This document shows positions 1-12,300 of a stretch of DNA of 60,000 nt, in pieces. The position numbers were made by a program, and so were the translations under genes. Below the pieces are notes generated by a model, which was not told where the DNA came from, ran no database searches, and saw only the letters and a program-made list of their open reading frames with translations. Each line of letters starts with the position of its first letter. Position 1 is the stretch's first letter. Source of the stretch: Bolinopsis microptera (Eukaryota; Ctenophora; Tentaculata; Lobata; Bolinopsidae); NCBI RefSeq assembly GCF_026151205.1, contig NC_087078.1, positions 8,946,675-9,006,674 on the forward strand. The letters run 5' to 3'.

Positions 1-316
1 TTTCGATGACCTCTAGGCCTAGCTTATGACACTATCTATCATAGAAAACCGAATTGGGAGTTCCCAGCCCTTACGTAATAAGTCTCAAATTTAAATGACA
101 CACATGCGCCACCTATTGATTTACATGATAAACCTGCTAGCGCATGTGTGTCAAAAACAAAAGTGACAGACATGCGCTAGCAGGTTTATCATGTAAATCA
201 ATAGGTGGCGCATGTGTGTCATTTAAATTTAAGACTTATTACGTAAGGGCTGGGAACCCCCAATTCGGTTTTCTATGATAGATAGTGTCATAAGCTAGGC
301 CTAGAGGTCATCGAAA
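1..316. repeat. A unit: 316-bp hairpin (five copies)
   Basis: Arms of about 150 bases pair around a 10-15 base spacer (AAAAACAAAAGTGAC). Copies lie at 1-316, 573-889, 1168-1481, 1760-2076 and 2333-2648. The spacer gives orientation: copies 1, 3 and 4 are forward, 2 and 5 reverse, as the super-palindrome requires. Each arm contains a TGACACACATGCGC-type segment. A diverged relative of this segment lies at 6802-6932, so the unit belongs to a dispersed family. Confidence 0.9.
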
Positions 317-572
317 GTCGCACAAAATGACCCGAGTTCATAGAATGAACGGAAATGAACGGAAATGAACGGAAATGAATTGTATCCCAAAATTGCTCAT
401 AATGGTTCAAAATTGGTTATGACATGGTTATGACATGGTTATGACATGGTTATGACATGGTTATGACATGGTTACCACCAAAACTCCTTCAGACCAATTT
501 TGAACCATTATGAGCACTTTCAGGATACAATTCATTTCCGTTCATTCTATGAACCTGGGTCATTTTGTGAGA
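317..572. repeat. B unit: inverted repeats around an 11-bp minisatellite
   Basis: The ends are complementary (GACCC..GTTCATAGAATGAACGG against CCGTTCATTCTATGAAC..GGGTC) and enclose copies of TTATGACATGG. Copies are at 317-572, 890-1167, 1482-1759 and 2077-2332. A fifth begins at 2649 but runs into an expanded array. The number of GGAAATGAAC end repeats varies (3 or 4) and matches between mirror copies. This is an inverted-repeat element with a central tandem array. Confidence 0.88.
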
Positions 573-2756
573 CTTTCGATGACCTTTAGGCCTAGCTTAT
601 GACACTATCTATCATAGAAAACCGAATTGGGGGTTCCCAGCCCTTACGTAATAAGTCTCAAATTGAAATGACACACATACGCCACCTATTGATTTACATG
701 ATAAACCTGCTAGCGCATGTCTGTCACTTTTGTTTTTGACACACATGCGCTAGCAGGTTTATAATGTAAATCAATAGGTGGCGCATGTGTGTCATTTAAA
801 TTTGAGACTTATTACTTAAGGGCTGGGAACTCCCAATTCGGTTTTCTATGATAGATAGTGTCATAAGCTAGGCCTAGAGGTCATCGAAAGTCGCACAAAA
901 TGACCCAGGTTCATAGAATGAACGGAAATGAACGGAAATGAACGGAAATGAACGGAAATGAATTGTATCCCAAAATTGCTCATAATGGTTCAAAATTGGT
1001 TATGACATGGTTATGACATGGTTATGACTCGGTTATGACATGGTTATGACATGGTTACAACCAAAACTCCTTCAGACCAATTTTGAACCATTATGAGCAC
1101 TTTCAGGATACAATTCATTTCCGTTCATATCCGTTCATTCTATGAACCTGGGTCATTTTGTGCGACTTTCGATGACCTCTAGGCCTAGCTTATGACACTA
1201 TCTATCATAGAAAACTGAATTGGGAGTTCCCAGCCCTTACGTAATAAGTCTCAAATTTAAATGACACACATGCGCCACCTATTGATTTACATTATAAACC
1301 TGCTAGCGCATGTGTGTCAAAAACAAAAGTGACAGACATGCGCTAGCAGGTTTATCATGTAAATCAATAGGTGGCGCATGTGTGTCATTTAAATTTGAGA
1401 CTTATTACGTAAGGGCTGGGAACTCCCAATTCGGTTTTCTATGATAGATAGTGTCATAAGCTAGGCCTAGAGGTCATCAAAAGTCGCACCAAATGACCCA
1501 GGTTCATAGAATGAACGGATATGAACGGAAATGAATTGTATCCTGAAAGTGCTCATAATGGTTCAAAATTGGTCTGAAGGAGTTTTGGTTGTAACCATGT
1601 CATAACCATGTCATAACCGAGTCATAACCATGTCATAACCATGTCATAACCAATTTTGAACCATTATGAGCAATTTTGGGATACAATTCATTTCCGTTCA
1701 TTTCCGTTCATTTCCGTTCATTTCCGTTCATTCTATGAACCTGGGTCATTTTGTGCGACTTTCGATGACCTCTAGGCCTAGCTTATGACACTATCTATCA
1801 TAGAAAACCGAATTGGGAGTTCCCAGCCCTTAAGTAATAAGTCTCAAATTTAAATGACACACATGCGCCACCTATTGATTTACATTATAAACCTGCTAGC
1901 GCATGTGTGTCAAAAACAAAAGTGACAGACATGCGCTAGCAGGTTTATCATGTAAATCAATAGGTGGCGTATGTGTGTCATTTCAATTTGAGACTTATTA
2001 CGTAAGGGCTGGGAACCCCCAATTCGGTTTTCTATGATAGATAGTGTCATAAGCTAGGCCTAAAGGTCATCGAAAGTCTCACAAAATGACCCAGGTTCAT
2101 AGAATGAACGGAAATGAATTGTATCCTGAAAGTGCTCATAATGGTTCAAAATTGGTCTGAAGGAGTTTTGGTGGTAACCATGTCATAACCATGTCATAAC
2201 CATGTCATAACCATGTCATAACCATGTCATAACCAATTTTGAACCATTATGAGCAATTTTGGGATACAATTCATTTCCGTTCATTTCCGTTCATTTCCGT
2301 TCATTCTATGAACTCGGGTCATTTTGTGCGACTTTCGATGACCTCTAGGCCTAGCTTATGACACTATCTATCATAGAAAACCGAATTGGGGGTTCCCAGC
2401 CCTTACGTAATAAGTCTTAAATTTAAATGACACACATGCGCCACCTATTGATTTACATGATAAACCTGCTAGCGCATGTCTGTCACTTTTGTTTTTGACA
2501 CACATGCGCTAGCAGGTTTATCATGTAAATCAATAGGTGGCGCATGTGTGTCATTTAAATTTGAGACTTATTACGTAAGGGCTGGGAACTCCCAATTCGG
2601 TTTTCTATGATAGATAGTGTCATAAGCTAGGCCTAGAGGTCATCGAAAGTCGCACCAAATGACCCAGGTTCATAGAATGAACAGAAATGAACGGAAATGA
2701 ATTGTATCCTGAAAGTGCTCATAATGGTTCAAAATTGGTCTGAAGGAGTTTTGGTT

Positions 2757-3042
2757 GTAACCATGTCATAACCATGTCATAACCATGTCATAACCATGTC
2801 ATAACCATGTCATAACCATGTCATAACCATGTCATAACCATGTCATAACCATGTCATAACCATGTCATAACCATGTCATAACCATGTCATAACCATGTCA
2901 TAACCATGTCATAACCATGTCATAACCATGTCATAACCATATCATAACCATGTCATAACCATGTCATAACCATGTCATAACCATGTCATAACCATGTCAT
3001 AACCATGTCATAACCATGTCATAACCATGTCATAACCATGTA
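2757..3042 (+). repeat. Expanded 11-bp minisatellite (CCATGTCATAA)n
   Basis: About 26 nearly identical copies continue the core of the fifth B unit, whose right inverted end is missing. The other B units have only about 5 copies. Expansion appears to have erased or displaced the terminus. Confidence 0.93.
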
Positions 3043-4506
3043 AGAAAAAGGCGTCATAGCCATGTCACAAGCTGACCACTATGATTGCATTAACAATAAA
3101 GCGTTATTCTAAAAATAATTATGAATTATAACCGGGAAAACACGTTTACTTTTTCATTATTCTTATTTTGTAAATGTGCTGTAATTATTTTGTAATTCTC
3201 ACGCAGTACAGGCAATTACAGACAAAAGAAACAATGTTTTATATTATTAGTCTTAGAAGACTGATCAGCGCATCAAATAATGTTTTTTGCTAGATCGGCG
3301 CGATGCACAATTTATTAGGTGGGCCGTACTGCCAGCTAACTGTGACATGTAAAATATTGACGTTGTTTTTATTCGTTCGTAAATGATAAACGGTTGCGGA
3401 ATGACATTGAAAAGGCACAGGCTGAGCGCCGCCCAGTAACACAGACATTTCGCTTCGAAAAGAAAGTTTTTCGTGTTACTTCGAACAAATTTAGACAAGC
3501 ATCATCCGTCGACGTACCGGCGAGTTCAATTTTCAATCCTTTCTTTAACGGGTGATACTTGTAGTCGTAAAATATTTGCTTCAAATATTAATCAGGACAA
3601 TCGACGAGTCCAACTCGGCGCGCGTCCTGGTAGGTTATAAACCTACAAGTCACGCGTCGCGATCCTCATTTGTATTTCATTTCGCCCCCGCTATACCGTG
3701 GCGAAAGCCACGATACGACCGCGCAGCCCACAACGAAGGGCTGAGGGTAATACATTTACCGGATGGTGCAGGGAAAATTGGTAAAAACACGACTTTAAAT
3801 TGGTAAAAACACGACTTTAATCTTACATTAATTGTATAAAATTCTAATTTCAGGTAAACAAGCAAAGTTTGTTTTTAATTATTACATATAACTATTAGTT
3901 GACGGATGTTACTCGTTTAAATTTTTCGATTCGAAGTTTACTGGGACGCGCTCAGCCTCAAGCCTGTCATTCCGCCGAATTTATATGATTATGAACATAT
4001 AATACACAAATTAAGTGCACAAGTAAGTAAGTAAATATTTCATGCTAGGCATGTAGCACCCATTACGGTACGGGTAACCACTAACCATCCATTGAGTTGT
4101 TGCTTTTTCACTTTGCATAGCAGCTCAGCGAGGTCCGCAGGGGTGCCGGGTGCATTTTGCCTAAATCTAACGACAAACAAGGTGGCCTTACCACTTACGA
4201 CGAGAAGCATTATTGGATCGATGCGCGGCAAGCTTGCTAGTTGCTACGAAGTATCCCGAAACGGGTTTGTCAATTATCATTTATAACAATAAACACATTG
4301 TTGGCACTTGGCAGTTTAGTTGGCTTGATATGCATGAATTGCATTTCGATCTTCGCGCACTATCCCAGGACACAGGAGCTCGCCTGTCATGCGTCGGCGT
4401 ACACGCTTCAATATGCAATGCTTGGCGGCGCTCAGCCTGTCATTCTACCGCACGCGCAGCAGGCTGCTTCATTCCTCCATAACTCTATTCTCCAATGAGT
4501 ATGTTT
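3043..4506. other. Intergenic DNA with dispersed-repeat fragments
   Basis: No gene can be supported. Fragments of one repeat family (core GCTGAGCGCC-CCCAGTAA or its complement, with a nearby CTGTCATTC) occur at about 3393-3442, 3937-3978 and 4428-4452, and again near 29928-29950 and 41695-41733. Short open frames here show no recognisable protein. Confidence 0.5.
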
Positions 4507-4650
4507 ATAAATATTATACTAGCTTGTAGCACGATGCGTTACTGTGCCGCGCCGCGCATTCAATTATTGATTATGCTTCTTGCAACGCTAAATCGGTGAA
4601 ATGCGCTACTGTGCCTCGCCGAGCTGCGATGAATTGACATCGTCAAGTAA
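4507..4650 (-). mobile_element. Dispersed repeat fragment related to 7361-7693
   Basis: This stretch (TGTAGCACGATGCGTTACTG and following) aligns by eye with 7415-7525 and with 40625-40715. All three share a block ending GAATTGACATCGT or GGATTGAYATCGTGAATC. The 7.4-kb copy lies in a possible hAT transposase relic, so this is probably a degenerate piece of the same element. Confidence 0.5.
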
Positions 4651-5214
4651 CATTATAGCCTGTGCAGCAACAGTACACGCGCTTTAACCTAACCATGTGC
4701 TTTCGCGCCACTGCATGCAGCGTTCAGGCGCGTTCGTTTCACACGGGAGGCGAGCGGAGAGGAGTTTAAAGATAAAATAGAGATAAGGATAAAATACATA
4801 TATAAATCAGTTAAACAAAAATTTCAGTTAAACAAAAATTTTAGTTAAACAAAAATTTCAATTTTATGCCATTTATTACAGATTAAACAAGTTTACAATA
4901 AATCAATTTGATATTTAACGGAATCCTAATTCAATGTGCAGTATGGTTGTCACTCTTTAAATAGATTAGATATAGGTTGACGGGGCAAAGGAGTGTGCGT
5001 GCTGTTCGCTATTGTTCACACCAAACGGCAACCTAGTAAATGTTTTGTATGAACACCGGTCTCCATCACGACACAAAATTAGGATTGTAGAATTTATTGT
5101 ATAACTATTAGTGCAGTGGAGGTAGCGGTGTGGTGCATTAATAGAGTGACAGCCTACTGATTTAGAGTTGTTTTTAAGTGAGCATAATGGGTGTATTTTT
5201 GGATCTAATGGCAA
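4651..5214. other. Intergenic, short 17-bp tandem repeat at 4810-4862
   Basis: Three copies of CAGTTAAACAAAAATTT occur at about 4810-4862. Nothing else is supported here. Confidence 0.5.
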
Positions 5215-5543
5215 CTTTAAAATTTGTTCTTTTAATCATTTATTAAATATCAGTTTAAAAATATATAAATCTGGAATCTGTTCACTCTGTGAACCAGTCC
5301 TAAAAAAATTCCAAAAACCCTCCTAAATTAAATATTAAAAACGTCTCAGTAATGGAAATAGTCATACAATTAAGAAATTATCCAAATTCTTAATATCTAC
5401 CTAAGAGAAAAATACCTACCTAAGTCAATTTCTACCTGTAATACACTAAATATTAGGTTAAATACATAGGTGGTGGAGTCAGCACACATTTACCAAAATC
5501 AAAATTGTTTAATAGGAGGAGCCTGTGGGCCGAGATCACTGGA
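5215..5543 (-). mobile_element. Probable 3' UTR of the LINE at 5544-6742
   Basis: This AT-rich stretch follows the reverse transcriptase stop codon in the minus orientation and has no reading frame of note. The exact 3' end of the retrotransposon is not obvious; I see no clean poly(A) tail. Confidence 0.4.
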
Positions 5544-6742
5544 TTAAATTTGATGAAGGGGATTGTTTTCAAATGACAGCTGCATTATGTCATAATCGCT
5601 TGTGGTCCATGCCGAATCATTATAAGCATGTTGCAGCTTTAGAAGTGCCTTTGTGTGATATGTATATAAATTTTTGAAAGCCAGGATGTTTTGTTGCTTG
5701 AAAAGTGGTTTACAGTGCTCTAGTTGGAAGAATGTATGGTCAAGTGCCTGGCTGTCAAACTCTCTTGTTCTTGCACATGTAAGGAACTTGTTTAGGTATG
5801 CCTCTTTATCACCAAAGAGGACCCGTACACAGTGCTTCTGAGACAGCCAGATACTTGCTGTCCTAAAGAGTGCTGCATCACCCCAAACTGAGATACAATA
5901 TGTGAGGTGGGATTCAAATAGTGTGTGGTAGAGGTCTTTATGGAGTTCCTTTGGTACAGAGTCCCTAATTCTATTTAAGGTGGCAGAGGCATAGTTTAAC
6001 TTTCGTTTGAGTGCTGTTATATGAGGCCCCCAGGAAAGCTGTTCGTCAATAACAACTCCAAGAAACTTAGTTGCTTTGGTTTTTTTAATTGGAAAGCCAT
6101 CAATATGGAGTTGAAGCGAATCTGGCAATTCTACTGGTTTACTAGCCTTTGGTTTAAAATGCATATAACAGCACTTTGACATGTTGATGTGAAGTTTGTT
6201 AAGGATCATATACTTTTTTATACAGCTTAGCAATTTGTTGCCTTTCTCATAAGCTTCTTCTACAGTTTTTCCATCAATAAAAATGTTGGTGTCGTCAGCA
6301 AATAGTATGAAGGTTCCTAAATCCGAGGAATTGGCAATATCATTTATGTATAGAAGAAAAAGGAGCGGTCCCAAAACAGAGCCTTGTGGAACTCCATATT
6401 TAATGATAAGGTTTTCGGATTTTTCATTAAGGACTTCTGTATACTGTGTTCTATTTGATAAGTAGCTTTTAATAAGACAGTTTGCATTGCCTCTTATTCC
6501 ATACCTATCTAGTTTTGTTAGGAGTGTACTATGGTCGATTGTATCAAATGCTTTACTCAAATCTATAAATATTCCTAGAACATGGTTTCGTTTTTTAATG
6601 CTATCTTCAATAATCCTAACAGAGTAGTTAACAGCATGGCTAGTAGAATGGGACTTGCGGAAGCCAAATTGGTTTTCATCAAGGATATTTTGTGACAGAG
6701 CGAAACTGTAGATACGGCTGTATATCACTTTTTCAAATATCT
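5544..6742 (-). mobile_element. 5'-truncated non-LTR retrotransposon reverse transcriptase
   Basis: An open frame of about 398 codons encodes the palm, thumb and C-terminal part of a jockey/CR1-type reverse transcriptase. Visible motifs in order are FGFRKSHST, IDLSKAFDTIDH with the first catalytic aspartate, GVPQGSVLGPLLFLLYINDI, and FADD carrying the other two catalytic aspartates. The C-terminal region has the usual LGVVIDEQLSW and SHLTYCISVWG segments. Endonuclease and fingers are missing. Upstream, the frame reads IFEKVIYSR and then meets a stop, so sequence identity to the family breaks at about 6740, as expected for 5' truncation during target-primed integration. GTG at 6728 is not a real start. 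The frame is intact over its remaining length, suggesting a fairly recent insertion. It cannot move by itself. Confidence 0.9.
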
Positions 6743-6801
6743 AGCGATAGATAAAGATAGCGATTAGAATATTAAATAGAGATTTTACAGCAATTTTACA
6801 A

Positions 6802-6932
6802 AAATGACACACATGGGCCACCTAGAGATATACATGATAAACCTGCTAGCGCATGTGTATCAAAAAAATTTTTGACACACATACGCTACCTAGGAAGCGC
6901 ATGTGTATCATTATTTTTTTTGACACACATGC
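6802..6932. repeat. Diverged relative of the A hairpin unit
   Basis: It contains TGACACACATGGGCCACCTA, ACATGATAAACCTGCTAGCG and two further inverted TGACACACAT-ATGTGTATCA segments, including a palindrome centred on CCTAGG. It matches the arms of the A units in the first 2.6 kb, showing that the family is dispersed. It lies next to the truncated LINE end. Confidence 0.75.
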
Positions 6933-7360
6933 GCTTCCATACTTTACTTCTACTTTATAATCAAGTTTAAGTTTTCGGCCGGAGGCTCATATTAGTCTGT
7001 TATCCCCTGCAATGTTTTTCACCAATTATTTTTGGAATGTTTCGAATGAAGTTTTAGGGAAAATTGAAGGACCCAGTTATTTAAGCAATAAGGAGAAACA
7101 TAATGAATATCTTGGTTCCATCCTTTTGTGGCAAAGAAGCGTTTTGTAAATCTTTATTCCACTGGGAAGTATTAATGAATTATTTATAGATAATGTATTA
7201 GATTTCATTAATTAATGAAATTGAATTTAATAAATTATTAATGCTGATGGATTTATTTAAATTATTTTTCTATTTAGTGCAATGATATTTTGTAGACACT
7301 TGTGATGATGTTATGTCATAATCTTTACTTACTTACTTACTTACCAACTTGAAAGACCTT
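6933..7360. other. Intergenic, no gene seen
   Basis: AT-rich DNA with a short TTAC tandem at about 7323-7343. No coding or RNA gene is supported. Confidence 0.45.
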
Positions 7361-7693
7361 TCACTTGCAACTGAGAAAAGAATTGGACACAGATAGATCC
7401 AGCTCAGACAATGGACTTGTAGCGCGATGCACTACTGGGCCGCGCGCGCATCCAATAATGCTTCTCGCAACCACAGAGCGGCGAGATGCGAAGGATTGAT
7501 ATCGTGAATCAAACAATGGACAAGCTGGTTCAGATGGGGTACAGAGTGTGATTTTCTGCCAGAACTCCAGGGGATTACGTCTCTGGGGCTCCAGCTTGTC
7601 CTTTAAATATCTGGTAACCTCGTTCCATACCAAGTTGTTCGGAGATCTGGGCTTGTCTGAAGTACTGCGTAGGAGTTGGTCAGTTGGTTCCAA
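7361..7693 (-). pseudogene. Possible hAT-family transposase relic
   Basis: A 110-codon open frame contains NEVTRYLKDKLEPQRRNPLE followed by FWQ. This resembles the start of the C-terminal dimerisation region of hAT transposases, in which a YL..-..NPL-[WF]W pattern is typical. The rest of the domain is not cleanly recognisable in this frame. An adjacent frame has an interrupted AGSI segment that could correspond to the FS.AG part, suggesting frameshifts. The 3' half is repeated at 4507-4650 and 40615-40715. The call rests on a short motif and needs a profile search; a different transposon relic remains possible. Confidence 0.35.
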
Positions 7694-8059
7694 GTCGCTG
7701 CATCATCGTCAATCTCCCTGACGGAGTCGTCAGTATCACTATTTCTTCCTTTGTCGATATCACACTGATTTACTCTTTCTTTGTCAGAATCCCACCTCTC
7801 TCTTAGACTCTCTCTTAGACTTAGAGATCAGGAACTCTTTGGCGGCTTGAGATTTCTCTCTACAATGTACAACTAAAAACAGTTGTTTGGTAGGTAAAGA
7901 GTTGCTCTGATAAACCTAAAACCACAATGCGACGGCTACTCGGACTCTAATAGTTACAGATAACCAAATGCCAGTAGTATGTTTTACGCCATATTATTAA
8001 TTACATATTATCTGACTACATATTATTATCATACTCATATTCCTACCCATAGCTAGGGA
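7694..8059. other. Upstream region of the SCAPER gene
   Basis: There is no clear TATA box. Bases 8042-8056 (ATAGCTAG after a pyrimidine-rich stretch) could be a splice acceptor, so one or more 5' exons may lie upstream of the ATG chosen at 8060. Confidence 0.4.
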
Positions 8060-9314
8060 ATGGATGGAAATGATCCAGAATCAAGTATCAAACAAAAAAT
8101 ATCTTCAAGAGGAGCTAGTGGAACTAGTGATGCCAAGTCACGCAATTGGAGGTTCCTATTTGATAACTTAAAACGGTATGTTTTAATTTTCTTTACCAGA
8201 TTCTTGAACCAATTTCTTACAGAAAGTATTATGGGAGGTTAATTATGAAAATTATTTTAAAAATTGTGAGTAATGACAAACTCCAGATGATGCTATGAAT
8301 AGTGGATATGATAATATCATCTTAAAGATTTGACAATTAACAAATCCGACCAATGCAAATGCAGTTCTTACTAGTATCCAAATCTATCATTTAACAAGAA
8401 TAAAATATATTAATAAGTGCATTTTTATGAGTGTATGATACCGTAAATGTGAATGTAGAAGTTTCAAAATATCAAATTATTTTAATAATTTGACCTCTCA
8501 ATTATCATGGGAATCTTCCTTTAGGGCTGTAGGATATATATATTCCATGTGTGAGCAAGATGGAGACATAGAAGAATGCAAGGTTTGTTTCCAGAATTAT
8601 TTACTTTTTCAATCATTGAAACAAGAAGTTTTCAATGAAACGTCCTTTAATAATACATTAGAGTGCTGTAGTCAAGTTTCTGTAACTCTTACTTACCAGA
8701 AGTAAATAAGATTCTTCTATTCTGTCATCTGTCTGTATGGCAGTAAAGTTTAAAATTTCAAAATTTGGGTGCTGAAACAATGCTATTTGCTCAATAGAAC
8801 CTTCTCAATTTAAATGTTGATTTAATTGAGGAATAGATGAATTTAAACTTGGATAAATCCGTTTATAGTTATACATATTTTTCAAAAAAACAATTCAGTC
8901 GTTTTGTATATATCTGTCACTCTGTTTTAGGAGGCTATAATGGTACTTCATAATCGCATCAAGGAGTTTGAAGGACTTATTCAATACATAGAAGTCCAAG
9001 CATCATACGAAACTTCAGAAGACAGGTTTTTATTTATTTTATTCATTAAGGTATTCAAACTCTTATTTTAAACTTCCATAGAATTGTCTAACTCTGCTGC
9101 CTACAAGACACTTGCTAAGCTCAAGACTGTATGATAATTTCTAATTCTTGAACTCTAATGGACCCGTAATTAACACAATAACATTTGTTCACTTACCAGA
9201 CCAAGCTCTGTTGCATGGGAAGTTCCAGTCTCAGCTATAAAGCAACCAAGCTTACCTTTTCAACCTAACGGCGAACAGCTCTACTACTACCCCTGTTTAC
9301 CCCAAGTCAGCCAG
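8060..9314 (+). CDS. SCAPER: SCAPER exons 1-4: N-terminal domain
   Basis: Exon 1 (8060-8175) encodes a 38-residue leader ending NWRFLFDNLK. Exon 2 (8525-8582) encodes RAVGYIYSMCEQDGDIEECK. Exon 3 (8931-9025) begins EAIMVLHNRIKEFEGLIQYI. Exon 4 (9200-9314) begins RPSSVAWEVP and ends at PQVSQ. These match the conserved SCAPER N-terminal helical domain in the same order, and the phases (2, 0, 2, 0) chain without a stop. The donor context CAAGTCAGCCAG|GTAT of exon 4 is repeated 59 bases downstream (9362-9376), giving a possible decoy donor. Confidence 0.9.
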
Positions 9315-12300
9315 GTATGTGTTACCATGGCAACATTACCTTATATGGTAGTGTTCATTGTTCAAGTCAGCCAGGTATCTGTTCTTACTGTAATTAAGGA
9401 AATGGAGTTTCTGGTAAAAGAGGTATTTTTATGATTTCATGGGTGTTCCAGAATTAAATTGTATCATGATATTGATACACTCAAACCTCTATACTGGGCC
9501 TCTCTATACCATCAGAATACGAAACAATACGTGTATACTGTATATAATGCCCCTTATGACATCCTTCAGTTCCTGAACCCGTTTTTTCTTTTAAAATTAC
9601 GCTTTAATTAAAACATGAACATAACTGATAATTCCTCCTTTTATTTCAGACATTTCCTCAATACTCAATGCCTGGAACCTTCCCTATGATAGACCCCAAC
9701 GTTGTAAACTACATGTCATTCAACCAACCCTTCGCTGGATATCCCCCAGATTACATGGCACAGAACGGACAACCTCCACAACCTCCAGCTCCACAACAGT
9801 ATCAACAATTTGGCTTTATAGACTATAATAATAACAATAACAACAATGTTCATGGTAAGAAAAACTATACCAAGCCTAGAAGAAGCGGCAGCAAGCATGA
9901 CAACTACAAATCAAGAAACTCTGACGGCCATTCTGAAAAAAAGGTTCAGCCATCATCCAACTCAAATAATCTTAATTCTTTGGACATTACCCCTGTGCAG
10001 ATTGAGATGGGTGATAGTAATACTGGTGAGTATGTCCTGCCTGTTATTGAGAACAATTATGTTCAAGCGACTGCTTCACAAGCTTTGGAGACACCAATTG
10101 CAGATGATCTACAAAGCAATGTAACTGAGACAAGTGCCCAGACTTCAATTGAAATTATCTCTGAAGCTAGCAGTATCAGAGAAACATTAGACGCTGATGT
10201 CAGCAATGTTTCAGGTAATGCTGATGGAACTTGTGATCTTAAACATGATACAAGTCAGGACTCACTAGCTGTTAACCAGGAGATTGCTGATGCTATCAAT
10301 GACAAGAGCAGTGTAGAAGATGAAGTTATGACAGAGTCCGAGCAAGTACAGGATGCTAAAGCTGATTGGACTGTTGTTCAAACCACTCCTGATAGTTTTG
10401 TACACGTGACTTCTGATGGGTCTGATCATAGTCTAGCTGAAAGTCCAGAACAATCGAATAGAAACTCTGCTCAGGAGCGGAGAGTGTAAATAATGAGCGA
10501 ACAGAGGGCGACTCGTTGAGTGTTTCTATACAATCTGATATACTAGAGGGGTCGGCAGAGAGCTTGACAGAAAGTGAACCAATCAAAGTTAATAGTGGTT
10601 CAGGTTCAGTAGAGCAAGAAAAGAGTGAAGATTTGTCAGAAAATATTCCTGATACCTCCGTGGTTTCAGATGTAAAAGAGATTGCAGATTCCACAGTGGA
10701 GGAAGAAGCAACAGAGATCTCTGTAGAGTCGAGTAATGTTATTCAGTCTGATGTCCGTCAAGAACAGGAAGCACCTTCTGCAGGTGAAGTAATTACTGTA
10801 CCAAAATTTGAGCCTCCAGTTGAGACAAAAGAAGCCACTTCAGAAACCCAAGAACTGTCCTTGTTAGCGCCAAAAGCTGACAGTCCTGAAGAGGAAGATG
10901 TTTCTAAAGCTGATGATAAAACTAGTCCTGAAGTGGATACCCCAGAACAAAAGGAACTAGAAGAACAAAACAGTTCTGCAAAAAGTTCTGCATTCCAAGA
11001 CAATCAAGATACTGTTCTTACCAAGAGTGAGAAGAAACCTGTAGTAAAATCAGAGCAGAAAGAACGTGTCTTGGAAAAAGTACCTCTTAAGAGTACTGAT
11101 AGCAGTAAATCTGACCAAAAAGAAACTGAAGAAGCACTCAATCACCTTGGTCAGGTTGTTTCAACAGTCCCTGAAAAACCGATAAGAAAGTCCGCTTCTG
11201 GATCTAAAAACAGAGGAGTAAAGCTATCATGCAGTTCAGAGATAGTTGACATCGAGGGAAAAGAGGTGGATGTCCTCTCTGAATCCGGACTATCTACCAT
11301 GTCTTCCAGTTCTGTACAGTCCTCAATGTCTTTACCCCTCAACCCTCTAGCCAGGTCCACATCATGGGCTGATTTAGTTAGGAAGGGTAAGTCAGATAGT
11401 CCCGTTCCAGTGGCACCTTATAAGAACCCTTATTCTTCTAAATACCAATCTACTCCTAGCAGATATCTTAATCATCGACAGGCAGGTACCACCTCTAAGT
11501 ATGGACCTAACTCAAGGAATCAGCCAGCCTTGTCTAAATCCAAGTCATTGCCCAATCAAAGAGGATTACAAACAAACAAAATAGTTAGATCTAAAGAATC
11601 TCATGTTAATGAGGATGGATGGTGCATCTCCTCAGGTAAAAGTCGTATTAAAACTATTCCAAACAGCAGCAAGCAAGTGGAACCAAACACCACTGCTGCT
11701 AAACCCAGTGACGTAACCAAGTCTTCTGCTATGTCACCTAGGCTCTCTAGAGCCAGTGCAAAGTCTGCAGGAGATTCTTCTTCATCAACAGCAAGGTCAA
11801 AAGCCAGTGAAACAAAAGCTAAATCATCGGATGGTGCAGAAAAAACTAAAAGTTCCCGAGGTATCAAACCGAAACCAGCAACTACCCCCTCAACTAAAAA
11901 CGTGTCTGCTAAAGTCAATTCAAAGCCGTCAGGAACCAAATCAGCCACCTTAACTAGAGCCTCCAGGCCACTTACAGCCTCCTCCAGGGGGGCAGCTGGT
12001 AAACAAACCTCCAATAAACGGCTGGTAAAAACCAAGTCTCTTGAAAGTAACACTAAGCTATCTGACAACCTAAAGATACCAGATGCTGGCGACATTCAGA
12101 AGGCAATCTCTAAAAGCTCCGAAACTTTAGAAACCCCCTCTGCAAAGGACAAGAAAGATATTAGAGATGACAAAGAAGTTGTCTCAGAGGAAAAAGAATC
12201 AGTTATTTCAAGTGCTCCGCAGGAGGATACTCCTGATACAAGCGATCTTTCATCAGATGCTAATGAAGCATCCTCGTCATCCAACGACAAAAGTGAGCCC

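Larger units (their letters stand above)
1..2648. repeat. Nested 2.6-kb palindrome
   Basis: The whole block reads the same on both strands around a centre at 1324/1325, so paired positions sum to 2649. Private variants prove the pairing: CCCGAG at 331-336 mirrors CTCGGG at 2313-2318, and GACTCGG at 1026-1032 mirrors CCGAGTC at 1617-1623. Inside it, hairpin units A (1-316, 573-889, 1168-1481, 1760-2076, 2333-2648) alternate with hairpin units B (317-572, 890-1167, 1482-1759, 2077-2332). The palindrome reaches base 1, so it probably continues outside the window. No coding sequence is present. It is either a foldback-type transposon cluster or an assembly or read artefact; near-perfect arm identity means recent origin or gene conversion. 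Confidence 0.93.

Noticed and set aside
11601-12095. 164-codon frame on the minus strand
   Set aside because: Antisense shadow of the Ser/Lys-rich SCAPER exon 5, which has matching family motifs on the plus strand.
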